Source: Cellulophaga sp. Hel_I_12
GTDB taxonomy: Bacteria; Bacteroidota; Bacteroidia; Flavobacteriales; Flavobacteriaceae
Direction: 5' to 3'
DNA length: 64,000 bases
Assembly: GCF_000799565.1 (NCBI RefSeq)
Contig: NZ_JUHB01000001.1
Coordinates: 1,116,001 to 1,180,000, forward strand
Position numbers and translations under genes: made by a program. The notes below the pieces were generated by a model that saw only the letters and a list, made by a program, of their open reading frames with translations, had not been told where the DNA came from and made no database searches. Shown one piece after another: positions 1 to 10,088 of the stretch; the stretch's first letter is position 1; every line of letters begins with the position of its first letter.

Positions 1-1502
1 TGGGCATCGATTACAAAAAGTTTAGTGATGCAGCTAAAGCACATCAGCAAAAAACACCAGAAAAAGGTTCTGAATTACAACAGCGATTAGACGCTCATAA
101 GGCATCGACCCCTGATGCTAAGTTTTTACTTTCAATTGATCGCTTAGATTACTCCAAGGGAATTGCAAAAAGATTGAATGCCTTTGAATACTTTTTAAAT
201 AAATATCCGCAGTATAAGGAAAAAGTACGATTAATTATTTTGGCCGTACCTTCACGTAGTAACGTTCCCCAATACCAATTATTAAAAAGAGAAGTTGATG
301 AATTGGTAGGTCGCATTAATGGTGAATTTTCTACGGTGAGTTGGACCCCCATATGGTATTTTTATAGGTCTATGCCCTTTGAGAATTTAATAGATTTGTA
401 TACCTCTTCTGATATTGCCTGGCTTACCCCTATTCGCGATGGCATGAATTTGGTAGCTAAAGAATATATCGCCACAAGAACGGATAAAACGGGAGTTTTA
501 ATTTTGAGTGAAATGGCAGGTTCAGCTAATGAAATGAACGAATCATTATTAATAAATCCGAATAATTTTGAACAAATTGCGGATGCTATTGATCAGGCTA
601 TTAATATGCCTATTCAAGAACAGCAAGAGCGAAATGATATTCTTCAAAAAAGATTAGCCCGCTACAATGTAGAAAAATGGGCCAATGATTTTATGAATTC
701 TTTAAAAAATCAAAAAGAAAAAAGTCACGCCTATGTCTCTAAAAATCTATCGAATGACTTACTAAATTCGGTACTTAAGGAGTATAAGAACGCTAAAAAA
801 AGATTGCTGTTTATTGATTATGATGGTACTCTAGCGGCTTTTCATAATGATCCCCAAAAAGCAAGTCCCGATGAAGAATTATACCAGCTCTTGGATAAAA
901 TAGCTTCCCAAAAGAACACCGTTATGTTTTTAATTAGCGGCAGGGATAAGGAAACCTTTACCAAGTGGTTTTTACCTAAAAAGTACAATATGATTGTGGA
1001 ACATGGGGTTTGGCTTTCTAAAAACGGAGATGACTTTTTTATGCTAGAAAATGTAAAAAAAGATTGGATGGAAAAAATACAGCCAGTTTTAGAGTCTTTT
1101 GTAGATAGAACACCTGGTAGCTTTATTGAAGAAAAAAATTATTCACTAGCCTGGCATTACAGAAAAACGGATCCTGATTTTGGTCAAAAAAGAGCTTCTG
1201 AGCTCAACACCGTATTAACGAGTTTAATTGCCAATGATGACTTAAGTGTGCTTAATGGCAATAAGGTAATGGAAATTAAAAGTAGTAACGTAAATAAGGG
1301 GCGTGCGGCAATGCGCATGTATGGCGAAGCTGATTACGACTTTGTTTTTGCCATTGGCGACGACTGGACCGATGAATTTATGTTTCAAGAATTACCAGAA
1401 AGTGCTGTCACTGTGAAAGTAGGACTTCAAAAAACACAAGCTAAGTACTATGTAGATGGTACCAAGGATGTGCGTACACTTTTAAAGCGTTTTGTGGAAT
1501 AA
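1..1502 (+). CDS. Bifunctional trehalose-6-phosphate synthase/phosphatase (5'-truncated by window edge)
   Basis: The frame is open from base 3 to the edge, so the N-terminal part lies outside the window. The visible start is the C-terminal half of a GT20 (OtsA-like) glucosyltransferase: the motif IDRLDYSKGI at about bases 138-167 and RDGMNLVAKEY further on, both typical of trehalose-6-phosphate synthase binding UDP-glucose. From base about 795 follows a HAD-type trehalose-6-phosphate phosphatase (OtsB-like) domain with DYDGT (nucleophile Asp, base 816), ISGRD, and the C-terminal GDDWTDE motif. The fusion makes trehalose-6-phosphate and dephosphorylates it to trehalose, a cytoplasmic osmo/stress protectant. 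An ATG at 174 lies inside the GT20 motif region and is not a credible start. Confidence 0.95.
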   Translation, partial: GIDYKKFSDAAKAHQQKTPEKGSELQQRLDAHKASTPDAKFLLSIDRLDYSKGIAKRLNAFEYFLNKYPQYKEKVRLIILAVPSRSNVPQYQLLKREVDELVGRINGEFSTVSWTPIWYFYRSMPFENLIDLYTSSDIAWLTPIRDGMNLVAKEYIATRTDKTGVLILSEMAGSANEMNESLLINPNNFEQIADAIDQAINMPIQEQQERNDILQKRLARYNVEKWANDFMNSLKNQKEKSHAYVSKNLSNDLLNSVLKEYKNAKKRLLFIDYDGTLAAFHNDPQKASPDEELYQLLDKIASQKNTVMFLISGRDKETFTKWFLPKKYNMIVEHGVWLSKNGDDFFMLENVKKDWMEKIQPVLESFVDRTPGSFIEEKNYSLAWHYRKTDPDFGQKRASELNTVLTSLIANDDLSVLNGNKVMEIKSSNVNKGRAAMRMYGEADYDFVFAIGDDWTDEFMFQELPESAVTVKVGLQKTQAKYYVDGTKDVRTLLKRFVE

Positions 1503-1583
1503 GTCGCTCGAGAAACCACTCAAAAAAAGTTTCGCCTACTCCAAATAGGAGGTGAATTCTAAAGAATACATTTAATTCATACC

Positions 1584-2783
1584 TTGCGCTCTTTTTTAAA
1601 TGAAGATTTTTTCAAAACCAACTTGAAACCAAAACCACACATACTTCCTTTACTGGTTATCGCTCAATTTGCATGCACTTCACTTTGGTTTGCAGGCAAT
1701 GCCATTATCGACGATTTATCCCTCAAAATTGGTCTGACGGATGGTTCTATGAGTTATATTTTGTCTTCGGTTCAATTCGGGTTTATTACAGGAACTTTAC
1801 TTTTTGCCGCTTTGTTAATCGCAGACCGGTATTCTCCTTCTAAAGTATTTTTTATTTGTGCGATGTTTGGCGCTTTATGTAATAGTAGCTTACTCCTTGA
1901 GAACTTAACGAAAGAAATTATTTTCTTTGTACGCTTTGGTACTGGCTTTTTTCTAGCAGGAATATACCCAATTGGTATGAAAATAGCAGCGGATTATTTT
2001 GATACCCGTTTGGGAAAAGTTTTAGGCTTATTAGTCGGTGCCCTAGTTTTAGGGACTGCTTTCCCTTTTTTATTGACTGCACTAGATGTAAATACCAACT
2101 ATACCCTCATTATAAAAACAACCTCTTTATTAGCCGTTTTAGGCGGATTTATTGTATTTATATGTATTCCTAACGGTCCCTTTAGAAAACCTAGTAAAAA
2201 ATTACAATTAAAAGCAGGACTCTCACTTTTCAGCATTACTGCTTTTAAAAAATCTGCTTTTGGATATTTTGGGCATATGTGGGAACTGTATGCTTTCTGG
2301 GCTTTTACCCCATTGGCTATCAAAACCTATAACGAAATTAATACTACTTCTTTTTCAATTCCCTTATGGACATTTGTCGTGATTACTTGCGGCGCTTTAG
2401 CTTGTTTTTTAGGTGGCGTTTTATCGATACGTTTTGGTAGTCGTATCGTAGCTTTTATATCGCTGCTTACTTCAGGTGTTTTTTGCCTCATCTCTCCTGC
2501 CCTTTTTCTTGTTTCTCCCATACCTTTCTTAATGAGTTGGTGCATCTGGGGCATGATGGTTGCCGCAGATTCTCCACAATTTTCTAGCCTAGTTGCCAAT
2601 GCAACACCTCTAGTTTTAAAAGGAACCGGATTAACCCTAGTTACCTGTATTGGTTTTGCCTTGAGTATTTTTAGCATTCAGCTCTTATCTTTTTTATCAT
2701 TAAGTCTAAATCCTACTATAATTTTTATATTTTTAGCCTTTGGTCCTATCTTTGGTTTATACCATTTAAAAAGTACAAAATAA
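1584..2783 (+). CDS. MFS transporter
   Basis: About 399 residues, almost entirely hydrophobic helices in the 12-TM major facilitator pattern, beginning with LPLLVIAQFACTSLWFAGNA and with a short basic loop after TM2 (ADRYSPSK) in the position of the MFS signature loop. Substrate cannot be read from the sequence. No in-frame ATG exists near the N-terminus; TTG at 1584 or TTG at 1623 are the candidate starts, and both leave the first helix intact. It lies 7 bases upstream of the M28 peptidase gene, so the two are probably cotranscribed. A sequence matching the -7 element (TATCTTTG, 2747-2754) inside the 3' end could give the peptidase its own promoter. Confidence 0.85.
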   Translation: MRSFLNEDFFKTNLKPKPHILPLLVIAQFACTSLWFAGNAIIDDLSLKIGLTDGSMSYILSSVQFGFITGTLLFAALLIADRYSPSKVFFICAMFGALCNSSLLLENLTKEIIFFVRFGTGFFLAGIYPIGMKIAADYFDTRLGKVLGLLVGALVLGTAFPFLLTALDVNTNYTLIIKTTSLLAVLGGFIVFICIPNGPFRKPSKKLQLKAGLSLFSITAFKKSAFGYFGHMWELYAFWAFTPLAIKTYNEINTTSFSIPLWTFVVITCGALACFLGGVLSIRFGSRIVAFISLLTSGVFCLISPALFLVSPIPFLMSWCIWGMMVAADSPQFSSLVANATPLVLKGTGLTLVTCIGFALSIFSIQLLSFLSLSLNPTIIFIFLAFGPIFGLYHLKSTK

Positions 2784-2790
2784 AACTCTT

Positions 2791-4122
2791 ATGAAAAATA
2801 CCTTACTCGCCTTCGCCTTACTTACTTCTACCCTATTTTTTGCACAAACAGATGCACGAATTTATGAGATCATTGATGCCGTTTCCGCTGATCGAATCAA
2901 AAAAGATGTCACAAGACTTACTGAATTCGGCACCAGAAATACTTTTAGCGATACCGTGTCGACCACACGTGGTATTGGCGCTGCTCGCCGTTGGATAAAA
3001 TCGGAATTTGAAGCTATTGGAAAGGACTGCAAAAACTGTTTAGAGGTTTTTTATCAAAAAGATTTTGTAACGACTGACATGGGCTCTCGCATTCCGAATG
3101 ATGCGTGGATTGTAAATGTGGTTGCCATTCAAAAAGGAACAAAATATCCAAATCGCTATATTATTATGAGTGGTGATATTGATTCCCGTGCTAGTGATAC
3201 AATGGATTTTACCACAGATGCGCCAGGCGCTAACGACAATGCTAGTGGTATGGCCGGAACTATTGAGGCTGCCAGAGTATTGTCAAAATATCAATTTGAA
3301 AATAGCATTATTTATGTAGGACTTTCAGGAGAAGAACAAGGCCTTTTTGGCGGTGGCGGTTTAGCCAAATATGCCAAAGAAAAAGGCTGGGATGTCATCG
3401 GAATATTAAACAATGATATGATTGGGAATATTAAAGGTGTTGATGGTGTTATAAGTAATGTGGATTTTAGAATTTTCTCAGAACCTGTGCCCGCCACGGA
3501 AACCGATAGAGAACGACAAATGCGACGCTTTTACGGAGGCGAGGTAGACGGAATTTCACGTCAATTAGCGCGTTACGTTCACAAAACAGTAAAGACCTAC
3601 ATGCCCGAAATGAACCCCATGATGATTTATCGTTTAGACCGTTTTGGTCGTGGCGGACACCACCGTCCTTTTAACGATGCAGGTTTTGCGGGTATTCGTA
3701 TTATGGAGGCACATGAAAACTACACCCAACAACACCAAGATATTCGCACAGAAAATGGCATTGAATATGGCGATGTTTTAGAACATGTTAACTTTGATTA
3801 TGCTAAAAAATTAACGGCTGTTAATGCCATAAATTTAGCCTCTTTAGCTTGGGCACCCCCTGCACCTAAAGAAGTAAAAATTGGAGGCATTGTACAAGCT
3901 GCAGCAAAATTCGAGTGGTCAAAGGTGGATGGAGCCGCCGGCTATAAAATATATTGGAGAGACACGACCTCACCTACTTGGGATCATAGCAGATACGTTG
4001 GGGATGTATCTACTTTTACCTTAGACGGTATCGTGATTGATAATTTCTTCTTTGGCGTCTCAGCTGTAGGTAAAAATGGCTTTGAGAGTCCCGTTGTTTT
4101 TCCTAATGGGATTATGAGGTAA
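2791..4122 (+). CDS. Secreted M28 family metallopeptidase with C-terminal FnIII-like region
   Basis: A 443-residue protein with a cleavable signal peptide ending near FFAQ (residues 1-19). The M28 di-zinc aminopeptidase core is clear: GANDNASG (bridging Asp149), SGEEQGLFG (catalytic/ligand Glu181-Glu182), NNDM (Asp209), and a His-rich segment near residues 290-315 (RGGHHRPF). The first metal-ligand motif, usually HxDS, reads GDIDSR here, so Asp129 sits where the His ligand is expected. The last about 90 residues (from APPAPKEVKI) resemble a fibronectin-III-like beta domain. Likely a periplasmic or outer-surface aminopeptidase in nutrient peptide breakdown. Family call is firm; activity depends on whether Asp129 still binds zinc. 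Confidence 0.92.
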   Translation: MKNTLLAFALLTSTLFFAQTDARIYEIIDAVSADRIKKDVTRLTEFGTRNTFSDTVSTTRGIGAARRWIKSEFEAIGKDCKNCLEVFYQKDFVTTDMGSRIPNDAWIVNVVAIQKGTKYPNRYIIMSGDIDSRASDTMDFTTDAPGANDNASGMAGTIEAARVLSKYQFENSIIYVGLSGEEQGLFGGGGLAKYAKEKGWDVIGILNNDMIGNIKGVDGVISNVDFRIFSEPVPATETDRERQMRRFYGGEVDGISRQLARYVHKTVKTYMPEMNPMMIYRLDRFGRGGHHRPFNDAGFAGIRIMEAHENYTQQHQDIRTENGIEYGDVLEHVNFDYAKKLTAVNAINLASLAWAPPAPKEVKIGGIVQAAAKFEWSKVDGAAGYKIYWRDTTSPTWDHSRYVGDVSTFTLDGIVIDNFFFGVSAVGKNGFESPVVFPNGIMR

Positions 4123-4148
4123 GGTTTAAGCTTTACATGGTTACATTT

Positions 4149-4221
4149 AGGATTCAAAATAGTGCTTTTCGTGTCTTGTTATTTAAACGCAACCTGAGCA
4201 TTATTTTGAATCCTTTTTTTG
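4149..4221 (+). terminator. Rho-independent terminator after M28 gene
   Basis: Left arm at 4149-4166 pairs with right arm at 4197-4214 over 18 positions with one G-U pair, followed by a run of seven T. Only the plus strand has the T tract, so it serves the M28 peptidase transcript. Confidence 0.75.
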
Positions 4222-4281
4222 ATGTTTATTTGGTAGGTAATAGCAGCTTAAAACTTACCATTTATTTTAATAAACTAGCAT

Positions 4282-5229
4282 CTATTGCTTAAACTCTGGA
4301 GTAATTACAATACTTCTAAACGCGATAGGGCCATGGTCTCCTTGAATTAAAATAGGACCCGGTTCACCTTCGTTACTATCTAGCGCCCCACCTGTAATTC
4401 CAGGAATGGTTTGGTCTGTTATTATTTCTTTACCATTGGCAACGATTGTTACACGTTGTCCGTTCAAGGTAATATCATACACTTGCCATTCATCAGGATT
4501 TTTAGCAGCCATTTGATTGGGCGTTAAAAAACCATAAATCCCTCCAAATAATAAGTTATTAGGGGCTAACCCGTGATTATCTTCGATTTGAACCTCATGC
4601 CTACCTCTTAAATAAATACCGCTGTTACTGCCCTTTGGATATTTAAATTCTACGTGCAGTTTAAAGTTATCAAACGTTGCGTCAGAAACTAAATTAGAGC
4701 CAGATTTGGGACTTTCTAAAATTCCATTTTTAACCAGCCATTGGTTCTCTCCCATAGCACGCCAACCTTTTAAGTTTTCGCCATTAAAAAGGGCTATGGG
4801 TGTTCCCCACACTATATTTTCATTATATTCAAGAATAGGAGCTCGTCTCGCCATCCAATCGTATTTTTTTCCATCGGAATACACCATGCTACCTTCAAGG
4901 TTTTCGGCAATCATCTTCCCTTCAAAAACCATATCGTTTGTTCCGGGCTCCCATTGAACGGGTATTGCAAAACTAAATTTTCCATTCTTCACTTTCACTT
5001 CTGCAATTGGGCGTGCGCTACCAAAGGCATAGACAAAACGCCCCACAAGGGTTGATCTGCCTGATTTTGAAATCTCTAACCAAGAAGGTAATTCTTTAGC
5101 TTCCTGCATAATGACCATGTCCCATCGACCTATAAAGGTATTTTTATCGTCCTGAGCATGTACTGAAGCACAACATAAATTAGATAATAGCACTAAAAAT
5201 GCTAAAATAGCGTTGAAAAAGCTTTTCAT
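4282..5229 (-). CDS. Secreted DUF1080 (3-keto-disaccharide hydrolase-like) protein
   Basis: A 315-residue protein with signal peptide (residues 1-25, ending SVHAQ). Residues about 30-130 form a small beta-rich domain (FIGRWDMVIM...). Residues about 145-312 match the DUF1080 concanavalin-like fold: LFNGENLKGW, KNGILESP, SNSGIYLRG, HEVQIEDN, the WQVYDITLNG segment and a final IVITPEF. DUF1080 proteins bind or cleave sugars; some act on 3-keto-disaccharides in the periplasm. The exact substrate here is unknown. It stands alone, convergent with the M28 gene and divergent from the M1 gene. Confidence 0.9.
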   Translation of the reverse strand: MKSFFNAILAFLVLLSNLCCASVHAQDDKNTFIGRWDMVIMQEAKELPSWLEISKSGRSTLVGRFVYAFGSARPIAEVKVKNGKFSFAIPVQWEPGTNDMVFEGKMIAENLEGSMVYSDGKKYDWMARRAPILEYNENIVWGTPIALFNGENLKGWRAMGENQWLVKNGILESPKSGSNLVSDATFDNFKLHVEFKYPKGSNSGIYLRGRHEVQIEDNHGLAPNNLLFGGIYGFLTPNQMAAKNPDEWQVYDITLNGQRVTIVANGKEIITDQTIPGITGGALDSNEGEPGPILIQGDHGPIAFRSIVITPEFKQ

Positions 5230-5359
5230 TTTTGCGGATTTAAAGTTAAACAGGTAAATATACCGAATGAAATTATAGTTTTAAAATTACTGCTTCTAAA
5301 TTACCTGCATTTTAAAACTTTAAAAAATAGTACCTTTAACTATTCTATTTCCATATCCT

Positions 5360-7000
5360 ATGAAGCTAAAAGCAAGCCTCCTATTCTTTTTAATCGTAAG
5401 CATGACGGCCAGTGCTCAGGTCTTAGTTGCTCAAAAACAAAAATTCACAAAACAAGATACCTTACGTGGTAGTATCACTCCAGAACGTGCTTGGTGGGAT
5501 GTAAATTTTTATCATTTAGCACTAGAAGTTGAGCCAGACAAAAAATTTATTTCGGGTACGAATGCCATTCGCTACACGGTTCTATCTGAACATAACACTT
5601 TGCAAATTGATTTACAAGCACCCCTAAAAATTGAAAAAGCTACGCAAGATGGAGAAAATTTAGCGATAACATCGGATGTGAATGCACATTTCATTAGCTT
5701 AAACAAACCTCAAATTATAGGCGAAAGCAATGAAGTTATCGTGTATTATTCAGGGGTTCCAAAAGAGGCCGTGAGGGCTCCTTGGGATGGTGGGTTCTCG
5801 TGGAAAAAAGATGAAAACGGAAAACATTTTATAGCGACCTCTTGCCAAGGTCTAGGGGCAAGTGTTTGGTGGCCGAATAAAGACCATATGTATGACGAAG
5901 TAGATAGTATGGCTATTAGCGTTACGGTGCCAAAGGGTTTAATGAATGTATCAAACGGCAGACTGCGTTCCACGGACGAAAATGAAACCACAAGCACCTT
6001 TCACTGGGCCGTTGAAAACCCAATAAATAACTACGGGGTTAATGTAAATATTGGCGATTATGTTCATTTTGGTGAAAAATACGAGGGTGAAAAAGGTACT
6101 TTAGATATGGATTATTATGTCTTAAAAGACCATCTTGATGTAGCTAAAAAACATTTTAAAGACGCTCCAAAAATGATGAAGGCTTTTGAGCATTGGTTTG
6201 GACCTTATCCGTTTTACGAGGATAGTTTTAAACTAGTGGAAGTACCTTATCTGGGCATGGAACACCAAAGTTCTGTCACCTATGGAAATAAGTATATGAA
6301 AGGCTATTTGGGTGAAGATTTATCTGGAACTGGCTGGGGAATGAAATTCGATTTTATTATCATTCACGAGGCAGGTCATGAATGGTTTGCTAATAATATC
6401 ACCTATAAAGATATTGCAGATATGTGGATTCACGAAAGCTTTACGGCCTATTCTGAAAATTTGTTTCTAGATTTTTACTACGGAAAAGAAGCTTCGGCGG
6501 ATTATGTGATTGGCACCCGAAAAAAAATTAAAAATGATACGCCCATCATTGGACCCTATAATGTAAATACCGAAGGTAGTAGGGATATGTATTACAAAGG
6601 GGCCAATATGCTCCATACCATACGCCAGCTAGTCTATGATGATGAAAAATGGCGTTCTATTCTTAGAGGTCTTAACCAAGAGTTTTACCACCAAACCGTA
6701 ACTACTGCACAAATTGAAAATTATATGAGTAATCAATCCGGACTGGATTTATCTAAAGTATTCGACCAATATTTACGATCGACTACCATTCCAGTTTTAG
6801 AATATAAAATAGTTGGTAAAAAACTAAGCTACCGATATACTGACGTGGTGGAAGGTTTTAAAATGCCCTTAAAAGTAAGGGTAGGCAAAAAAGAATTAGA
6901 CCTTACACCTACTGAAAATTGGACAAGCCAAAACCTAAATGGTGATTTGTCATCCTTTGAAGTGCCAAGAGACTATTATATACTAATGCGAAAACTGTAA
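5360..7000 (+). CDS. Secreted M1 family aminopeptidase
   Basis: A 546-residue protein with signal peptide (cut near SAQ, residue 20). The M1 zinc site is complete: HEAGH (His336, Glu337, His340) with the third ligand Glu359 in IHESFTAY, and the exopeptidase motif appears as GMEH (299-302). It lacks the long C-terminal ERAP-type helical domain, as is usual for short bacterial M1 enzymes; it ends in a small beta domain. It likely removes N-terminal residues from peptides in the periplasm. The upstream region has TACCTTTA (5331-5338) resembling the Bacteroidota -7 element. It is a stand-alone gene between divergent DUF1080 and a downstream S9 peptidase. Confidence 0.93.
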   Translation: MKLKASLLFFLIVSMTASAQVLVAQKQKFTKQDTLRGSITPERAWWDVNFYHLALEVEPDKKFISGTNAIRYTVLSEHNTLQIDLQAPLKIEKATQDGENLAITSDVNAHFISLNKPQIIGESNEVIVYYSGVPKEAVRAPWDGGFSWKKDENGKHFIATSCQGLGASVWWPNKDHMYDEVDSMAISVTVPKGLMNVSNGRLRSTDENETTSTFHWAVENPINNYGVNVNIGDYVHFGEKYEGEKGTLDMDYYVLKDHLDVAKKHFKDAPKMMKAFEHWFGPYPFYEDSFKLVEVPYLGMEHQSSVTYGNKYMKGYLGEDLSGTGWGMKFDFIIIHEAGHEWFANNITYKDIADMWIHESFTAYSENLFLDFYYGKEASADYVIGTRKKIKNDTPIIGPYNVNTEGSRDMYYKGANMLHTIRQLVYDDEKWRSILRGLNQEFYHQTVTTAQIENYMSNQSGLDLSKVFDQYLRSTTIPVLEYKIVGKKLSYRYTDVVEGFKMPLKVRVGKKELDLTPTENWTSQNLNGDLSSFEVPRDYYILMRKL

Positions 7001-7239
7001 TGGTTTTGAAATTGTTTTAAAACACACCATGATTGTAAACCGGTATTAAGGCTAATTGGTATTGTTTAACAATCTAAAGAATCATCATAAAAAAAGAAGT
7101 TATTAGGATTAAAGGACAGATCTAAGAGCTTATTTTGTTTTAAAACAGAACAAATTCATTCTATTTTATGAGGCTACAGACACAAAGTATAAACTTGTTT
7201 ACTATATTTAAACTATTATTTCATAAACCTATCCTAACC

Positions 7240-9237
7240 ATGCTGTATACATCAAAAATATTATCCGTATTTCTTTTACTATTTTACAGCGCCTTGACCC
7301 TAGCTCAAGACGCGCAACAAGCCATTACTATTGAAAAAATACTCGCTCTTAAGTCGGTTTCAGATGTACAGATAAGTCCTGATGGGAAATGGGTGGCGTA
7401 TACGGTTTCAGAAAATGATTTAAAAAAAGACAAAAGATTAAAAAGAGTTTATATCATTCCTATCACCGGCGGTGAGGCTATTGCCATTACAGGCAAAGAA
7501 TATTCTGCAAGTCAACCACGTTGGAGCGCCGACAACAAGTACCTATCTTTCTTGGCCAGTAAAGGTGAAAATGAAAAAACTCAAGTTTGGCTTTCTAACC
7601 GTTTAGGCGGCGATTCAGAGGTACTCACCAAAATTCCACAAGGCGTAAATGAACATGAATGGTCCCCTACCGAAAATAAATTATTACTGGTACTAACAGA
7701 TCCAAAACCAGAAGAATTAACAGCTGATAAGGAAGATGACAAAAAAGTAAAACCTTATGTTATAGATCGCAGGCAGTTTAAACAAGACTATGTTGGCTAT
7801 CTTGATCGGTATCGAAATCATGTGTATACCTTAACTCCTGGTGATAGTTTAGCAACGCAGTTAACTTTTGGTGATTTTGATGATAGCGCTCCTGTCTGGA
7901 GTCCGGACGGTAAAAAAATTGCTTTTGTCAGCAATAGAACTGAAGATCCTGATGGAAATGCAGATACGAATATCTGGGTAGTTTCTGCATCAGGACAAAA
8001 TAGTGATAAAACCTTAGTGCAAGTAACCACTAATCCAAATAAAGACGATTCACCAACGTGGAGTCCTGATGGAAAATCTATTGCCTATAGAACCGTTTTA
8101 AATGGAAAAATTCTGTGGTATGCAGGTGAAAAATTAGCTATTTCTCCGGCTATTGGTGGGAAAGCGCGTGTATTAACCGAAAGTTTAGATCGTAATATTA
8201 GCATGCCAAAATTTACTGCTGACGGTACCGCTGTTCTTTTTCTTTTAGAAGAAAATGGCGCTAGCGTGTTAGCTTCGGTTGGCTTAAAAGGTGAAAACCT
8301 TAAACGAGTTATTTCGGGGAATATAAGTGTCGGCAATTATGCTTTAAAAGGAGAAACAATTGTTCCTCTTTTAGGAAAAGTAGATCTTTCAAATAACCTA
8401 TATACCTATGAAAAAAATAAATTAAAAGAACTCACCACAGTCAATGATGCTCTTTTAGCCAGTACTAAAAAACCAATCATTGAAAAAATTAATTATAATA
8501 GTACGGATGGCACTCCTATTGAAGGTTTTGTGGTAAAACCAATAGATTTTGATGCCTCAAAAAAATATCCTACCATTTTATGGATTCATGGCGGACCCAC
8601 AGCCCAATACGATTTTTCATTTGATACTGAACCACAATTGTTTGCTGCTCAAGGTTATGTTGTATTGCTTATTAATCCCCGAGGATCAACTGGGTATGGG
8701 GAAGCGTTTTGTAAAGCTATATTCGCCGATTGGGGTAATTTAGATTACCAAGATGTGATGTCAGGTGTAGATTATGCCATTACCCAAGGCTATGCAGACC
8801 CTGATTTATTGACTGTTGGGGGTTGGTCTTATGGCGGTATTTTAACCAATTATGTCATTACCAAAACCAATCGCTTTAAAGCTGCTTTATCGGGTGCTAG
8901 CGAAGCGCTGTATCGTGCAAATTATGGACACGACCATTATCAGCTCACTTGGGAACAAGAATTAGGCTTGCCTTGGGAAAATAAAGATGCCTGGGAACGT
9001 ATTTCTCCCTATAACGATGTGGCTAAAATACTAACGCCTACCCTATGGATGGGTGGTAGCGATGATTGGAATGTGCCTATTTTAAATTCAGAACAAATGT
9101 ATATGGCCATGAAAAGATTAGGCAGAGAAACCCAATTAATTGTCTATCCTGGTGAACACCACGGTATTCAAAGGCCTTCTTTTCAAAAGGATAGATTTGA
9201 AAGGTATTTGGCATGGATGAAAAAGTATGTGAAATAA
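7240..9237 (+). CDS. S9 family prolyl-oligopeptidase-type peptidase
   Basis: About 665 residues from the ATG at 7240, which begins a clean signal peptide (MLYTSKILSVFLLLF... ending LAQ); the frame stays open to an ATG at 7168 but that would put 24 extra residues before the signal sequence. N-terminal beta-propeller repeats of the TolB/PD40 kind are visible (ISPDGKWVAY, WSPDGKKIAF, WSPDGKSIAY). The C-terminal alpha/beta-hydrolase has GWSYGG (Ser530), SDDWNVP (Asp608 region) and EHHG (His641). Acts on short peptides in the periplasm, probably as an acylaminoacyl- or dipeptidyl-peptidase. It is the third secreted peptidase in 6 kb. Confidence 0.92.
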   Translation: MLYTSKILSVFLLLFYSALTLAQDAQQAITIEKILALKSVSDVQISPDGKWVAYTVSENDLKKDKRLKRVYIIPITGGEAIAITGKEYSASQPRWSADNKYLSFLASKGENEKTQVWLSNRLGGDSEVLTKIPQGVNEHEWSPTENKLLLVLTDPKPEELTADKEDDKKVKPYVIDRRQFKQDYVGYLDRYRNHVYTLTPGDSLATQLTFGDFDDSAPVWSPDGKKIAFVSNRTEDPDGNADTNIWVVSASGQNSDKTLVQVTTNPNKDDSPTWSPDGKSIAYRTVLNGKILWYAGEKLAISPAIGGKARVLTESLDRNISMPKFTADGTAVLFLLEENGASVLASVGLKGENLKRVISGNISVGNYALKGETIVPLLGKVDLSNNLYTYEKNKLKELTTVNDALLASTKKPIIEKINYNSTDGTPIEGFVVKPIDFDASKKYPTILWIHGGPTAQYDFSFDTEPQLFAAQGYVVLLINPRGSTGYGEAFCKAIFADWGNLDYQDVMSGVDYAITQGYADPDLLTVGGWSYGGILTNYVITKTNRFKAALSGASEALYRANYGHDHYQLTWEQELGLPWENKDAWERISPYNDVAKILTPTLWMGGSDDWNVPILNSEQMYMAMKRLGRETQLIVYPGEHHGIQRPSFQKDRFERYLAWMKKYVK

Positions 9238-9412
9238 ATCTTTAAGCCTAACGCAAGGTTATAATTTTGCCTTTGACCTATTTGGTCTTGTTTGTTTCTT
9301 ATACGAATGCCTGTACAAAGAAAAATGGGGGTACCTGTTGCTCTTTGAACTCTTTTCAATGGGATCAAAAAAAGATAACGTTATTCATTAGGAACCTTAT
9401 AAAAACAACATC

Positions 9413-9901
9413 ATGGAAAAAATTAGACTTGAGATCAAATGGGCAATGCTATTTATAGTGATGACCCTTCTTTGGATGGTACTAGAGAAACTAGTGGGCT
9501 TACATAGCACGCGTATTGACTTACATATGTATTTGACCAACTTGTTTGCTATTCCTGCAATATTGGTTTATGTATTCGCTTTAAAGGAGAAGAAGAAAAA
9601 AGACTTCAAGGGTCAAATGACTTTTAAACAAGGCCTGTTTTCAGGACTGATCATGACCCTTATTATTACCTTATTTGCGCCACTTACGCAATGGATTATT
9701 TCAACGATAATTACTCCGGAGTATTTCCCAAATGTCATTGCTCATTCGGTGGAAACTGGATATCATAGCACTTTGGAAGAGGCTCAAGCCTACTTTAATT
9801 TAAATAATTATATGGTACAAAGCACCATAGGTACGTTGATAATGGGCGTCGTAACGACATTAATCGTGGCGTTTTTTTTAAAGACCAAAGTGAGGACGTA
9901 A
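9413..9901 (+). CDS. DUF4199 membrane protein
   Basis: A 162-residue protein with four predicted membrane helices (about residues 10-28, 38-56, 74-96, 137-157) and a charged KEKKKKDFKG loop after the second. The pattern, including the MTFKQGLFSGLIMT segment and the NLNNYMVQS region, is that of DUF4199, a Bacteroidota inner-membrane family of unknown function. The 175 bases upstream hold no other convincing gene; the short frames that overlap its start are shadows. Confidence 0.8.
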   Translation: MEKIRLEIKWAMLFIVMTLLWMVLEKLVGLHSTRIDLHMYLTNLFAIPAILVYVFALKEKKKKDFKGQMTFKQGLFSGLIMTLIITLFAPLTQWIISTIITPEYFPNVIAHSVETGYHSTLEEAQAYFNLNNYMVQSTIGTLIMGVVTTLIVAFFLKTKVRT

Positions 9902-10004
9902 AAATGATATGTGCTGGATAAAAAAAATTTAGCCAAAATAATTTCATTGCTTTGAGCAAATTATATAGGCTCCCATCTATTTTGCAGAGGAAGCGATTGT
10001 AACT

Positions 10005-10047
10005 AAAAAAACTTAGCTACTAATCATTACGATAGGTAGCTAAGTTT
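10005..10047 (-). terminator. Terminator of the TonB-like/GLPGLI operon
   Basis: A perfect 12-base stem, 10009-10020 with 10036-10047, loop 15, followed on the minus strand by a T run (A run at 10005-10011 on the plus strand). It sits 42 bases past the stop of the minus-strand receptor gene. Confidence 0.75.
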
Positions 10048-10088
10048 CATTTCTTTAAAACTACGGCTGAGTGCAGCCCTTAGATAGC

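Noticed and set aside
7168..7239. Upstream ATG of the S9 peptidase
   Set aside because: Would add a hydrophobic 24-residue lead before an already complete signal peptide.
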